The notes under the pieces were generated by a model, which saw only the letters and a list, made by a program, of their open reading frames with translations, searched no databases and was not told the DNA's origin. From Herminiimonas sp. (GTDB lineage Bacteria > Pseudomonadota > Gammaproteobacteria > Burkholderiales > Burkholderiaceae), in contig NZ_JAURVN010000009.1 in the NCBI RefSeq assembly GCF_030655415.1, positions 124,001 to 188,000 on the forward strand: a stretch of 64,000 nucleotides of DNA, written 5' to 3'. A program made the translations under genes and the position numbers. This document shows positions 44,539 through 53,275 of this stretch, piece after piece (position 1 is the stretch's first letter; the number at the start of each line of letters is the position of its first letter).

Positions 44539-45285
44539 TCACATACTGCTTAAAAACTTTTCATCGGAACGCGTCAGCAAACCTGCTTCGCGTGCCTTGA
44601 TGATCATGTCCGGGCGTTTCTTCGCGGTTGCTTCCAACGCGCGTTCACGTCGCCATTTTTCAATCTCGACGTGATGGCCACCCATCAAAACTGCCGGCAC
44701 TGCGGACCCTTCATACACTTCAGGTCGCGTGTAGTGCGGACAATCGAGCAAGCCATTTACAAAACTGTCTTCAACTGCAGAAGCATCGTCGTGCAACACG
44801 CCGGGCAATTGTCGGATCACTGCATCCATTAAGGCCATCGCCGGCAATTCACCGCCTGACAACACGAAATCACCAAGACTGATTTCTTCATCGACACACG
44901 TATCGAGAAAGCGCTGGTCGACTGCTTCATATCGACCGCACAATAAAACCAGACCGGGCTCAGCCGTCAACTGCATTACCCGTTCATGCGTCAAGGCTTT
45001 GCCTTGCGGCGAAAGATAAATTACACGAGGTGCAGGCAAATCAGTTGCAATCTGTCGCTTCTTGGCTTCCAGCACCGCTGCTTCCAGCGGTTTGACCATC
45101 ATCACCATGCCGGGACCGCCACCATAGGGCCGGTCATCGACAGTGCGATGCTTGTCACTGGTGAAATCACGCGGATTCCACAATGCCAATTCGCATTTCT
45201 TTTGTTCGAAAGCACGTCGCGTAATACCCGACTGCGTAATCGCGGTGAACATTTCCGGGAACAGCGTGACGACATCAAATTGCAT
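44539..45285 (-). CDS. trmD: tRNA (guanine-N1)-methyltransferase
   Basis: 248 residues. TrmD methylates G37 of tRNAs with a G36 to prevent frameshifts. Seen: [36 protein letters not shown], the knot residues [20 protein letters not shown], and [20 protein letters not shown]. The ATG at 45285 has AGGAG eight bases upstream and gives the normal N-terminus. It follows rimM after 26 bases and precedes rplS. Confidence 0.98.
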   Translation of the reverse strand: MQFDVVTLFPEMFTAITQSGITRRAFEQKKCELALWNPRDFTSDKHRTVDDRPYGGGPGMVMMVKPLEAAVLEAKKRQIATDLPAPRVIYLSPQGKALTHERVMQLTAEPGLVLLCGRYEAVDQRFLDTCVDEEISLGDFVLSGGELPAMALMDAVIRQLPGVLHDDASAVEDSFVNGLLDCPHYTRPEVYEGSAVPAVLMGGHHVEIEKWRRERALEATAKKRPDMIIKAREAGLLTRSDEKFLSSM

Positions 45286-45311
45286 CTCGCCCACTCCTCA
45301 AAACGGACTGA

Positions 45312-45869
45312 CTAATAGTCAAGTCCCCAGTCCACCGTAATTTTTTTTGCCGTTCGATCAACCGTTATGATGAACTGCTCGACAAACGGGATCAGCAATT
45401 CTTGCGCTGCTTTCGGGTCAGACTCTGCAACTTGAGGCACCGCAACACGCAAAATTGGATGCGCGCCGTTGTCCATCATGTCGCTGACTTGACCTAGATG
45501 CACGCCCTGCAGGTTCTCGACTTCCAGACCGATCAAATCGACCCAGTAATATTCATCGTCGGACAGAGCCGGGAAATGACTGCGCGGGATTTGTACGGCT
45601 GCACCTTTCAGCGCCTCCGCAGCATCTCGCCCTGCCACACCCATCAACTGCGCGACCACATCGCCGGAATGAATCTTGGATTGCATCATCGCCACGTCAC
45701 GGACTTCTGGCTTATCCAGCCACCATGTCTTGGCATTCAACAACGCATCCGCATCGGCTGAATAGGGTTTGACCCGTACCCAGCCATTCAATCCATATGC
45801 ACCGGAGATGTAACCAACCAGCACCAAATCCTCAGGAATTTTCATTCCCGATGCCGTTTGATTCGACAA
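45312..45869 (-). CDS. rimM: 16S rRNA processing protein RimM
   Basis: 185 residues. RimM binds S19 and helps mature the 30S head. Features: LVLVGYISGAYGLNGWVRVKP near 15-35, a PRC-barrel-type C-terminal half (YYWVDLIGLEVENLQGVHLG, NGAHPILRV), and LIPFVEQFIITVDRTAKKI. I use the TTG at 45869, three bases after the rpsP stop, because the first ATG (45845) would cut into the usual N-terminal segment and leaves no ribosome site; reinitiation from rpsP is likely. The start is the least certain part. Confidence 0.94.
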   Translation of the reverse strand: MSNQTASGMKIPEDLVLVGYISGAYGLNGWVRVKPYSADADALLNAKTWWLDKPEVRDVAMMQSKIHSGDVVAQLMGVAGRDAAEALKGAAVQIPRSHFPALSDDEYYWVDLIGLEVENLQGVHLGQVSDMMDNGAHPILRVAVPQVAESDPKAAQELLIPFVEQFIITVDRTAKKITVDWGLDY

Positions 45870-45872
45870 AAC

Positions 45873-46124
45873 TTAAGCTGCTGCTTTGCCGGCTTGAGCG
45901 ACCAAACGAGCAACTGTCGGCGACAATTGTGCGCCTACGCCTTGCCAGTACGACAAACGGTCTTGAGCGATACGAATGCTTTCTTCAGCGCCGGATGCAA
46001 CCGGGTTGTAGAAACCGATACGTTCGATGAAACGACCGTCGCGACGATTGCGCGAATCAGTAGCAACAATATTGTAAAAAGGGCGCTTTTTTGCACCACC
46101 ACGAGCTAAACGAATAACGACCAT
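45873..46124 (-). CDS. rpsP: 30S ribosomal protein S16
   Basis: 83 residues with the S16 pattern [40 protein letters not shown] and [20 protein letters not shown]. It is first in the operon rpsP-rimM-trmD-rplS, the arrangement also found in Escherichia coli. Confidence 0.98.
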   Translation of the reverse strand: MVVIRLARGGAKKRPFYNIVATDSRNRRDGRFIERIGFYNPVASGAEESIRIAQDRLSYWQGVGAQLSPTVARLVAQAGKAAA

Positions 46125-46382
46125 AATATTTCCAAAAAGTGTCTGAACACGGAAAAAGCCGCAAATTATAGCCCAACTAGCGGCGCAACCGCAACCTCAT
46201 TCACTGCATTTACGCAGTCTGCGTGGCGAATCAGGGAATATTCACTGCGGATCATCGCCAAACTCGGACGGCGCGCCATGCATCTGCCCGTACAATGCCC
46301 GCTGGAATCCATTTATTCCAGCCATTGTCGGCAAAATCCCGTCTTGAAATTCGTCCTACCTTACCAGCGATCAAAATCATCC

Positions 46383-46802
46383 ATGGTCATCAGCCACAAG
46401 AATAAAACTCTCAGCACCCTGCTCGCAACCGTGTTTGGCGGCTTGGGCGCACATCGCTTTTATCTTTATGGCAAGAAAGACTATTGGGCCTGGCTATCCA
46501 TACTAGCTTTCGCATTGCTTTCTTTGGCGGCGATCACTGAAATGCCGCAATCAGTCTTCATCGCTTTCTTGATATTAGCCATCATCTCGTTTTTTGCCGG
46601 CTTGATAGGCGCGCTGGTAATCGGCCTTACTCCAGATGAAAAATGGGATGCACAATTCAATACCCAATCCGGCCGTAGCTCGAATTCTGGCTGGACGGTG
46701 ATTTTGCTGGTGGTGATCACCTTCGCACTCGGCTCGACAGCTCTGATCGCAACCCTCGCGCGTGGCTTCGACCTATATCTGACTGGCGGAGCATTCGGCT
46801 AA
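46383..46802 (+). CDS. TM2-domain membrane protein
   Basis: About 139 residues. The TM2 domain is at the N-terminus: KTLSTLLATVFGGLGAHRFY, LYGKKDYWAWLSILAFALL. Two more hydrophobic segments follow (FIAFLILAIISFFAGLIGAL and WTVILLVVITFALGSTALIA). TM2 proteins have two short helices joined by a DRF-like motif, here GLGAHRFYLYG; their role is unclear. I prefer the ATG at 46383, as the longer frame from 46278 adds an unlikely stretch. It is divergent from rpsP. Confidence 0.78.
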   Translation: MVISHKNKTLSTLLATVFGGLGAHRFYLYGKKDYWAWLSILAFALLSLAAITEMPQSVFIAFLILAIISFFAGLIGALVIGLTPDEKWDAQFNTQSGRSSNSGWTVILLVVITFALGSTALIATLARGFDLYLTGGAFG

Positions 46803-46959
46803 AACCGGTAGCGAGCTTGTACCCAAGCTGGCTGGCATTCCCCAAGCCAGTGCAAAATAGAAACTAGATGTGCAAGAGAAGTGCAATTCAGCAAGATTGC
46901 CACGCGTAATTACACGTATTAAATCTTCCCCCCACTCCCATTTGATTTGATTTTCCACA

Positions 46960-46975
46960 TGGCACACATAGTGCT
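46960..46975 (+). promoter_or_regulatory. sigma-54 promoter of amtB
   Basis: TGGCACACATAGTGCT matches the sigma-54 consensus TGGCACG-N4-TTGC(A/T), with GG and GC exactly 12 bases apart and two mismatches in the conserved positions. It lies about 60 bases before the amtB start. This fits nitrogen-limitation control through NtrC. I could not define NtrC sites with confidence. Confidence 0.75.
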
Positions 46976-47034
46976 TTTATGGAATGTGCTCTTGACGTCG
47001 TCGGAGCGATCAATTCAAGTCAATGGGAGTTGCA

Positions 47035-48501
47035 ATGGCCATACGCTCTACGTCCGCTTCGATGGCAGTCGCCGTCCTGGCTTTAGGCTGGTGTTTGAAT
47101 ATCGCCTCTGCGCAACCGGCACCGCCGGAAACCGCGCCGCCTGCCGCGACCGTCGAAGCTGCAGATACCCCAGCGCCGCCGCTTACCATGCCTGCTCCTA
47201 TGATTGTCGAGCCTGCCGCCGCCACTCCGCCCACGCCGGAACCAGCAAGCGAAGCACCGATGACCAAGCCTACCTTGGTCGATGCATCAAAAATCAATTC
47301 TGGCGATACTGCTTGGGTATTGGCGGCTACCGCACTGGTTCTGTTCATGACGATTCCCGGCCTGGCATTGTTCTACGCCGGCATGGTTCGCAAGAAAAAC
47401 GTACTGACGACGATGGCCCACAGCTTTGTCGTTACCTGCCTCGTCACTATCATTTGGGTCGTTATCGGCTACAGCCTGGCTTTCACCCCCAACTCCCCGT
47501 ACATCGGTGGACTCGATCGCGTCTTGTTAAACGGCATGGACTTCTTCAAGGAAACCGGCAAGCTGACCGTCAGTGAAATTGCACCGACGATTCCGGAAAG
47601 CGTTTTCGTCATGTTCCAGATGACATTCGCGATCATTACACCTGCACTGATTACCGGCGCCTTCGCTGAGCGCATGAAGTTTTCTGCGCTGTTGATGTTC
47701 ATCACGCTGTGGTCCATCTTTGTTTATTCACCAGTTGCACACTGGGTATGGGAACCGACAGGCTGGTTGGCAGCGCGCGGCATTCTTGATTTTGCCGGCG
47801 GCACCGTGGTGCATATCAACGCTGGCGTATCCGGTCTGGTTGCCGCGCTGATCATCGGACCACGCCTGGGCTTCGGCAAAGAACCTATGCCGCCGCACAA
47901 TCTGGTCCTGACAGTTATCGGTGCCTCGATGCTCTGGGTAGGCTGGTTCGGCTTTAACGCCGGCTCGGCAGTGGCTGCGGACGGTCGCGCTGGTATGGCG
48001 ATGCTGGTTACTCAAATAGCAACCGCAGTCGGCGCTTTGTCATGGATGTTCATCGAATGGGCTCGCCGCGGCAAACCTTCGGTGCTTGGACTGGTATCGG
48101 GTGCCGTTTCCGGTCTGGTTGCGATTACACCCGCATCCGGCTTTGTCGGCGTCACCGGCGCCTTGGTCATCGGTGCTGCTGCCGGTCTGGCCTGTTACTG
48201 GGGTGCGACTACGCTCAAATCAAAAATGGGCTACGACGACTCGCTCGACGTCTTCGGCGTTCACGCCATCGGCGGTATCGTCGGCGCTTTGCTGACCGGT
48301 GTGTTTGCTGTGAAAAGCATAGGCGGCGTCGAAAGCAGTTTCGGCAATCAGGCTTTCGGCGTGATCGTTACTGTCGTCTTCTCAGCCGTCATGACCGCGA
48401 TCATTCTGGGCATCGTCAACGCCTTGGTCGGCCTGCGCGTCAGCGAAGAATCGGAACGTGAAGGCCTCGATCTTGAGCAACATGGTGAGCACGTACTATG
48501 A
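47035..48501 (+). CDS. amtB: ammonium transporter
   Basis: About 488 residues. A signal peptide (MAVAVLALGWCLNIASA) is followed by an unusual Pro/Ala-rich segment of about 60 residues, then eleven transmembrane helices. The pore histidines lie in YSPVAHWVWEP and FGVHAIGGIVGA; GMVRKKNVLTTMAHSF and FGFNAGSAVAADGRAG are Amt signatures. It conducts ammonium/ammonia across the inner membrane. The ATG at 47035 has GGGAG upstream. A sigma-54 promoter precedes it. No glnK lies beside it; instead an unknown gene overlaps its stop. Confidence 0.96.
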   Translation: MAIRSTSASMAVAVLALGWCLNIASAQPAPPETAPPAATVEAADTPAPPLTMPAPMIVEPAAATPPTPEPASEAPMTKPTLVDASKINSGDTAWVLAATALVLFMTIPGLALFYAGMVRKKNVLTTMAHSFVVTCLVTIIWVVIGYSLAFTPNSPYIGGLDRVLLNGMDFFKETGKLTVSEIAPTIPESVFVMFQMTFAIITPALITGAFAERMKFSALLMFITLWSIFVYSPVAHWVWEPTGWLAARGILDFAGGTVVHINAGVSGLVAALIIGPRLGFGKEPMPPHNLVLTVIGASMLWVGWFGFNAGSAVAADGRAGMAMLVTQIATAVGALSWMFIEWARRGKPSVLGLVSGAVSGLVAITPASGFVGVTGALVIGAAAGLACYWGATTLKSKMGYDDSLDVFGVHAIGGIVGALLTGVFAVKSIGGVESSFGNQAFGVIVTVVFSAVMTAIILGIVNALVGLRVSEESEREGLDLEQHGEHVL

Positions 48502-48884
48502 GCGAAGAACACCACACGCGTGCAGCGCTGGAGAATCAGGCGTTCGCCCTGATGGGCCGGCTGCACGTCACCCTACGCCGGCAAACCGGGCGGGTAACCG
48601 ATATCGAGTACATGCGTATCGACCCCGCGTATTGCCGTTACTTGTTGAAAATGGCGTCGCTATCGCCTATCGAAGACTTGCAGGATCTGAGCGTCAAGCT
48701 GCAGGAAATCTTCTTTGGCCCTGATGGATTATTCGTGGTCGCCGAACCAAAACCACCTTTGATTGACCGCCTGAAAGAACACGCGCCAGCGCCTGCACCA
48801 GCGGCGCCCGCTGCTGCCGCACCGGCAGCGCCAACCGACAACGGCGATCCGGTTGATCGTGGTTACATAGGGCGTTTGCGCTAA
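48498..48884 (+). CDS. unknown protein translationally coupled to amtB
   Basis: 128 residues, unrecognised. The ATG overlaps the amtB stop (ATGA). Residues 1-85 look like a small globular domain (LENQAFALMGRLHVTLRRQT, EYMRIDPAYCRYLLKMASLS, LQDLSVKLQEIFFGPDGLFV). A Pro/Ala-only linker (about 95-112) follows, then a short basic end, DPVDRGYIGRLR. There is no membrane segment or signal peptide, so it should be cytoplasmic. Position and coupling suggest a role with AmtB, where GlnK is the usual partner; it is not itself PII-like. Function unknown. Confidence 0.85.
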   Translation: MSEEHHTRAALENQAFALMGRLHVTLRRQTGRVTDIEYMRIDPAYCRYLLKMASLSPIEDLQDLSVKLQEIFFGPDGLFVVAEPKPPLIDRLKEHAPAPAPAAPAAAAPAAPTDNGDPVDRGYIGRLR

Positions 48885-48930
48885 GCAGCATCATCGTCGG
48901 GCGGCTCAATAGCGTCCGACAGGAAGTACT

Positions 48931-50721
48931 TCAGAACTGATCTTCATCCAGCGCAAGTACGCCGTTACTACCATCCACAATCGCACTGCGATATCCGCCA
49001 GCCTGGGATAAATAATGATCGGCAAAGAATCGCGCCGTGGCTATCTTCGCTGAATAAAACTTCGCATCGCTATCGTTCGCGTCCAGTTTTTGTTGCGCGA
49101 CCAATGCAGCGCGCGCCATCTGCCAACCGCCAAGAACAATGCCCGCCAATTTCAAATACGGCACGCTACCGGCAAACACACCTTTGATGTCGGATTGAAT
49201 ATTCGCCACGACATACGCAATCACCTCGTCGAGCGCAATCGAAGCGACTGCCAGATGTTTGCCTATCGCTTGCAAATCAGTTGATGAAGACTGGGCCAGC
49301 TCCGCCTCGGTTTCGCGTACGCGCGCAATAATTTCACGTGCGACCGCACCGCCATCACGCACTGTTTTGCGTCCGACCAAATCATTCGCCTGGATCGCCG
49401 TCGTACCTTCGTAAATCGTCAGGATGCGGGCATCGCGATAATATTGCGCCGCGCCGGTTTCTTCGATGAAGCCCATGCCGCCGTGTATCTGCAAACCAGT
49501 GGACGCAACATCGATAGACATTTCGGTCGCCCAGCCTTTGATAACCGGCACCAGAAATTCATAGAAAGCCTGATTGTCGCTACGTACCTTTTCATCAGTG
49601 TGATGATGCGCAATATCGAACGCCGCAGCACCGACATAAGCCAGCGCACGCGCCGCTTCTATTTGCGCCCGCATGGACATCAACATGCGCCGCACATCGG
49701 GTTGATGAATAATCGAAACCGCAGTCGCCGAACCTTCCAGGTCTTTCGACTGCACGCGATCTTTTGCATACGCGACGGCTTTTTGATACGCACGTTCTGC
49801 CACCGCGATGCCTTGCATGCCGACCGCAAAACGCGCTGCGTTCATCATGATGAACATGGTTTCCAGGCCGCGATTTTCCTTACCGATCAAAGTGCCAATC
49901 GCGCCACCGTGATCGCCGAATTGCAATACCGCTGTTGGACTCGCCTTGATACCCAGCTTGTGTTCGATGGATACGCAAAACGCATCATTGCGCTCGCCCA
50001 GTGAACCATCAGCATTCACCAAAAATTTAGGCACGACAAACAATGAAATCCCTTTTACGCCTTCCGGTGCATCCGGCGTACGCGCCAACACGAGATGGAT
50101 GATGTTCTCCGCCATATCGTGTTCGCCGTAGGTAATGAAAATCTTGGTGCCGGAAATTTTGTACGTGCCATCGCCTTGTGGAATTGCACGCGAGCGCACC
50201 ATCGCCAGATCGGAGCCGGCCTGCGGCTCGGTCAGGTTCATCGTGCCTGTCCATTTGCCGGAAATAAAATTCGGGAGAAATTTTTCTTTTTGTTCGTCCG
50301 AACCAGCCGTCATCAAGGCTTCAATCGCGCCGTCTGTCAGCAAAGGACAAAGCGCGAACGACAGATTCGCCGCGTTCAACATTTCCATACAAGGTGTTGC
50401 TACCAGTTTCGGCAAACCCTGACCGCCAAAATCAACTGGATGCTGCACGCCCTGCCAACCCGCATCGCCGTAGGCCTTGAACGCTTCCTTGAAACCCGGC
50501 GTCGTCGTGACCTTGCCATCTTTCCACGCACTCGGATGTTGATCGCCCGCCTTGTTGAGCGGCGCAATCACTTCACTGCAAAAGCGCGCATTTTCTTCCA
50601 GCACCGCTTCTACCGTTTCCGGCGTCGCATCTTCGCAGCCAGGCAAGGCATTAACGGCAGCCAGATCGGCCAACTCGTTCATCACGAACAGCATGTCTTT
50701 TAATGGCGCAACGTAGCTCAT
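48931..50721 (-). CDS. acyl-CoA dehydrogenase, long form
   Basis: 596 residues. The acyl-CoA dehydrogenase core is seen in NLTEPQAGSDLAMVRSRAIP, TKIFITYGEHD and STGLQIHGGMGFIEETGAAQ, and the catalytic Glu lies in ILTIYEGTTAIQANDLVGRK. An extra C-terminal domain of about 120 residues is typical of the DmdC/FadE-like group. It oxidises an acyl-CoA to the enoyl-CoA, passing electrons to the ETF encoded just upstream. The ATG has GGAG upstream. Substrate chain is not deducible; methylmercaptopropionyl-CoA and straight-chain acyl-CoA are both possible. Confidence 0.93.
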   Translation of the reverse strand: MSYVAPLKDMLFVMNELADLAAVNALPGCEDATPETVEAVLEENARFCSEVIAPLNKAGDQHPSAWKDGKVTTTPGFKEAFKAYGDAGWQGVQHPVDFGGQGLPKLVATPCMEMLNAANLSFALCPLLTDGAIEALMTAGSDEQKEKFLPNFISGKWTGTMNLTEPQAGSDLAMVRSRAIPQGDGTYKISGTKIFITYGEHDMAENIIHLVLARTPDAPEGVKGISLFVVPKFLVNADGSLGERNDAFCVSIEHKLGIKASPTAVLQFGDHGGAIGTLIGKENRGLETMFIMMNAARFAVGMQGIAVAERAYQKAVAYAKDRVQSKDLEGSATAVSIIHQPDVRRMLMSMRAQIEAARALAYVGAAAFDIAHHHTDEKVRSDNQAFYEFLVPVIKGWATEMSIDVASTGLQIHGGMGFIEETGAAQYYRDARILTIYEGTTAIQANDLVGRKTVRDGGAVAREIIARVRETEAELAQSSSTDLQAIGKHLAVASIALDEVIAYVVANIQSDIKGVFAGSVPYLKLAGIVLGGWQMARAALVAQQKLDANDSDAKFYSAKIATARFFADHYLSQAGGYRSAIVDGSNGVLALDEDQF

Positions 50722-50734
50722 GCAAAGCTCCTAA

Positions 50735-50824
50735 AGAAAATGGGCAGGACGTTCAGTAATTGCAGTGTGCCAGAAAAAATCCCCAACACACTACAACTCG
50801 CTTTCACGTCCTGCCCATTTCTTT
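50735..50824 (-). promoter_or_regulatory. long nested hairpin between etfA and acyl-CoA dehydrogenase genes
   Basis: AAATGGGCAGGACGT at 50738-50752 pairs perfectly with ACGTCCTGCCCATTT at 50806-50820, extended by an AAAG/CTTT match after one bulged A. Inside the 53-base loop AGTGTG (50764) pairs with CACACT (50787). On the minus strand it ends in TTTCTTT directly before the AGGAG site of the dehydrogenase gene. It could be a terminator, attenuator or processing site. Confidence 0.7.
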
Positions 50825-50865
50825 TTGCAAGCGGCAATTTTGCCATCTGCATATTAGGTATTTCT

Positions 50866-51795
50866 TTATCCCAGTTCAGCAACCAGCTTAGGCACGATCT
50901 CGAACAGATCGCCGACGATGCCGTAATCCGCTACCGAGAAAATCGGTGCTTCCGGATCCTTGTTGATCGCAACGATCACTTTGGAATCCTTCATGCCGGC
51001 CAGATGCTGAATCGCGCCTGAGATACCGACCGCGATATACAAATCAGGAGCAACGATCTTGCCGGTTTGTCCGACTTGCCAATCGTTGGGAACGTAACCA
51101 GCGTCGACTGCTGCACGCGATGCGCCCATAGCCGCGCCGAGTTTGTCGGCCAATGGTTCGAGGATCTTGAAGCTTTCTTCCGAACCCATGCCACGACCAC
51201 CGGAGACGACGATTTTCGCAGCGGTCAATTCAGGACGTGCGGATGTCGCCAGTTCACGCGAGACGAAAGACGATTTTCCTGAATCAGCAACCGCAGTCAC
51301 ATTTTCAACTGTAGCCGAACCGCCTTCTGCAGCAGCATCGAAAGTCGTCGTACGCACAGTGATCACTTTAGTCGCATCTGAAGACTGCACAGTTGCGATC
51401 GCGTTGCCAGCATAGAACGGACGCTCAAAAGTATCGGCAGAAATGACTTTGGTGATTTCTGAAATTTGCGCAACGTCGAGCTTGGCAGCCACGCGCGGCA
51501 AAATGTTTTTACCATAAGCGGTTGCTGGCGCAAGGATGTGCGAGTAATTGCTGGCCAGAGCCAATGCTTGCGCTGCAACGTTCTCTGCCAGGCCATCGGC
51601 AAATTGCGCACCGTCGGCAACCAGTACTTTTGCTACCCCTGCAATTTTTGCAGCGGCTTGTGCTGCTGCATCGGCTTGATGGCCGGCGATCAAAACGTGC
51701 ACACCGCCACCACATTGAATCGCGGCAGTAATCGTGTGCAAGGTGCTGCCTTTTAAAGAGGCGTTATCGTGTTCGGCAATGACAAGTGCAGTCAT
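50866..51795 (-). CDS. etfA: electron transfer flavoprotein alpha subunit
   Basis: 309 residues, the normal EtfA length. The N-terminal half begins [20 protein letters not shown]. The C-terminal FAD domain is clear: [60 protein letters not shown] and [20 protein letters not shown]. With EtfB it takes electrons from acyl-CoA dehydrogenases to the quinone pool. The ATG at 51795 is chosen with AGGAAA upstream. It lies 62 bases after etfB. Confidence 0.97.
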   Translation of the reverse strand: MTALVIAEHDNASLKGSTLHTITAAIQCGGGVHVLIAGHQADAAAQAAAKIAGVAKVLVADGAQFADGLAENVAAQALALASNYSHILAPATAYGKNILPRVAAKLDVAQISEITKVISADTFERPFYAGNAIATVQSSDATKVITVRTTTFDAAAEGGSATVENVTAVADSGKSSFVSRELATSARPELTAAKIVVSGGRGMGSEESFKILEPLADKLGAAMGASRAAVDAGYVPNDWQVGQTGKIVAPDLYIAVGISGAIQHLAGMKDSKVIVAINKDPEAPIFSVADYGIVGDLFEIVPKLVAELG

Positions 51796-51857
51796 GATGA
51801 TTTCCTGTAATTGTTCCAACCATGCGGCTGCATCTTCATGCGTGCCGCAGCGGATGA

Positions 51858-52607
51858 TTAAATAACTTTGGCTTCTGTCTTTAGTTTGGCAACCAGCGTG
51901 GCGACGTCCGGCACAATGATGCCGGCCGAACGTTTGGCTGGCTCAGTCACTTTCAGCGTTTTCAAACGCGGTGTGACATCGACGCCCAAATCGGCTGGCT
52001 TGACGTTATCCAGCGTTTTCTTTTTCGCCTTCATGATGTTCGGCAGCGTGACATAACGTGGCTCGTTCAAACGCAGATCGGTCGTGACGATCGCTGGCAA
52101 GGTCAGCGAAATAATTTCCAGGCCGCCATCAACTTCACGCGTGACCTTTACTTTGTCGCCATCGATTTCCACTTTCGACGCGTAAGTCGCTTGCGGCCAA
52201 TCGAGCAAAGCGGCCAACATTTGACCAGTCTGGTTGGCGTCATCATCGATCGCCTGTTTGCCCAGAATGATTAGTTGCGGTTGTTCTTTATCAGCGATTG
52301 CTTTCAGCAATTTGGCAACAGCCAAAGGCTGCAACTCAACATCGGTTTCTACCAGGATGGCGCGATCAGCACCAATCGCCATCGCGGTACGCAAGGTTTC
52401 TTGCGATTGCAAAACGCCGCAAGAAACAGCGATGATCTCGGTGACCTTGCCGGCTTCTTTCAGACGCGTCGCTTCTTCCACGGCGATTTCATCGAATGGG
52501 TTCATCGACATTTTGACGTTGGCGATATCAACACCGGTTTGATCCGATTTGACACGGACCTTGACGTTGTAATCGACCACACGCTTAACTGGAACCAATA
52601 CTTTCAT
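51858..52607 (-). CDS. etfB: electron transfer flavoprotein beta subunit
   Basis: 249 residues: [60 protein letters not shown] and [20 protein letters not shown]. EtfB binds AMP and pairs with EtfA. The ATG at 52607 gives the conserved N-terminus; the open frame to 52823 is not part of the gene. First gene of the etfB-etfA-acyl-CoA dehydrogenase block. Confidence 0.97.
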   Translation of the reverse strand: MKVLVPVKRVVDYNVKVRVKSDQTGVDIANVKMSMNPFDEIAVEEATRLKEAGKVTEIIAVSCGVLQSQETLRTAMAIGADRAILVETDVELQPLAVAKLLKAIADKEQPQLIILGKQAIDDDANQTGQMLAALLDWPQATYASKVEIDGDKVKVTREVDGGLEIISLTLPAIVTTDLRLNEPRYVTLPNIMKAKKKTLDNVKPADLGVDVTPRLKTLKVTEPAKRSAGIIVPDVATLVAKLKTEAKVI

Positions 52608-52941
52608 AGCTCTGCCTTTGAAAAAATCAGAATGACATAAATGCAAATTGGGAACGATTATAAACGGAAGTGGCGATGGCATTCCCACACGCGCCGCGCG
52701 GGTACCTTTTGAGGAAGAAAAATACCGGCGATTCCATGACAAAATCGCGGCAAAAATCGCGAGGATTATCTGATCGAAGCGGAGTAGGCAAAGGCATGAG
52801 CGCAAAGAACAGCCTGCGCGCATGATTCAAAACGAGAAAGGTCTCAAGCCGGGGCTATATAAGAAGCACGCTAGAACTGCCACCTGCTTTTACACGCGGA
52901 GTTATGCGCGGAACTGACTTGCTGCGCGTATTAACTACAGC
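52608..52941 (-). other. intergenic region between tusA-like gene and etfB
   Basis: 334 bases that should hold the etf promoter. A 67-codon open frame here has irregular composition and is not convincing. I see no clear operator or terminator. Confidence 0.4.
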
Positions 52942-53175
52942 TTATTTACGCTTCATGAAAAAGGTAAATACGTCGTTCTCTTCGCTCTGTTGCACCAGAT
53001 CATTGCCGGTCTGGCGGGCGAAAGCTTGAAAATCGCGGACAGAACCAGGATCGGTCGCCTGCACACGCAAAATTTGCCCAGTCGTCATATCGGCCAAAGC
53101 CTTCTTGGTTTTCAATATTGGCAAGGGGCAGTTCAAGCCTCGTGCATCGAGGTCTTTACTAAATTCCATAGTCAT
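52942..53175 (-). CDS. TusA-family sulfur carrier protein
   Basis: 77 residues with the TusA core LDARGLNCPLPILKTKKALA, where the CPLP cysteine carries sulfur, and a two-layer fold ending FTFFMKRK. TusA passes persulfide sulfur to tRNA thiolation or other sulfur uses in the cytoplasm. An internal ATG two codons in is an alternative start. It stands alone between fimV-like and etf genes; the precise acceptor is unknown. Confidence 0.92.
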   Translation of the reverse strand: MTMEFSKDLDARGLNCPLPILKTKKALADMTTGQILRVQATDPGSVRDFQAFARQTGNDLVQQSEENDVFTFFMKRK

Positions 53176-53275
53176 ACAATTGCACCAGTACGAGGTAAGA
53201 CGGGGATTCTACCCCAAACAAGTTCACAGAACAGCGCGCGGTATAAACCGTATAGGCAATTTTGCGAACCTACAG

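Noticed and set aside
52627..52823. Extension of etfB to an upstream start
   Set aside because: EtfB proteins begin at [14 protein letters not shown]; the extra 72 residues show no relation to the family.
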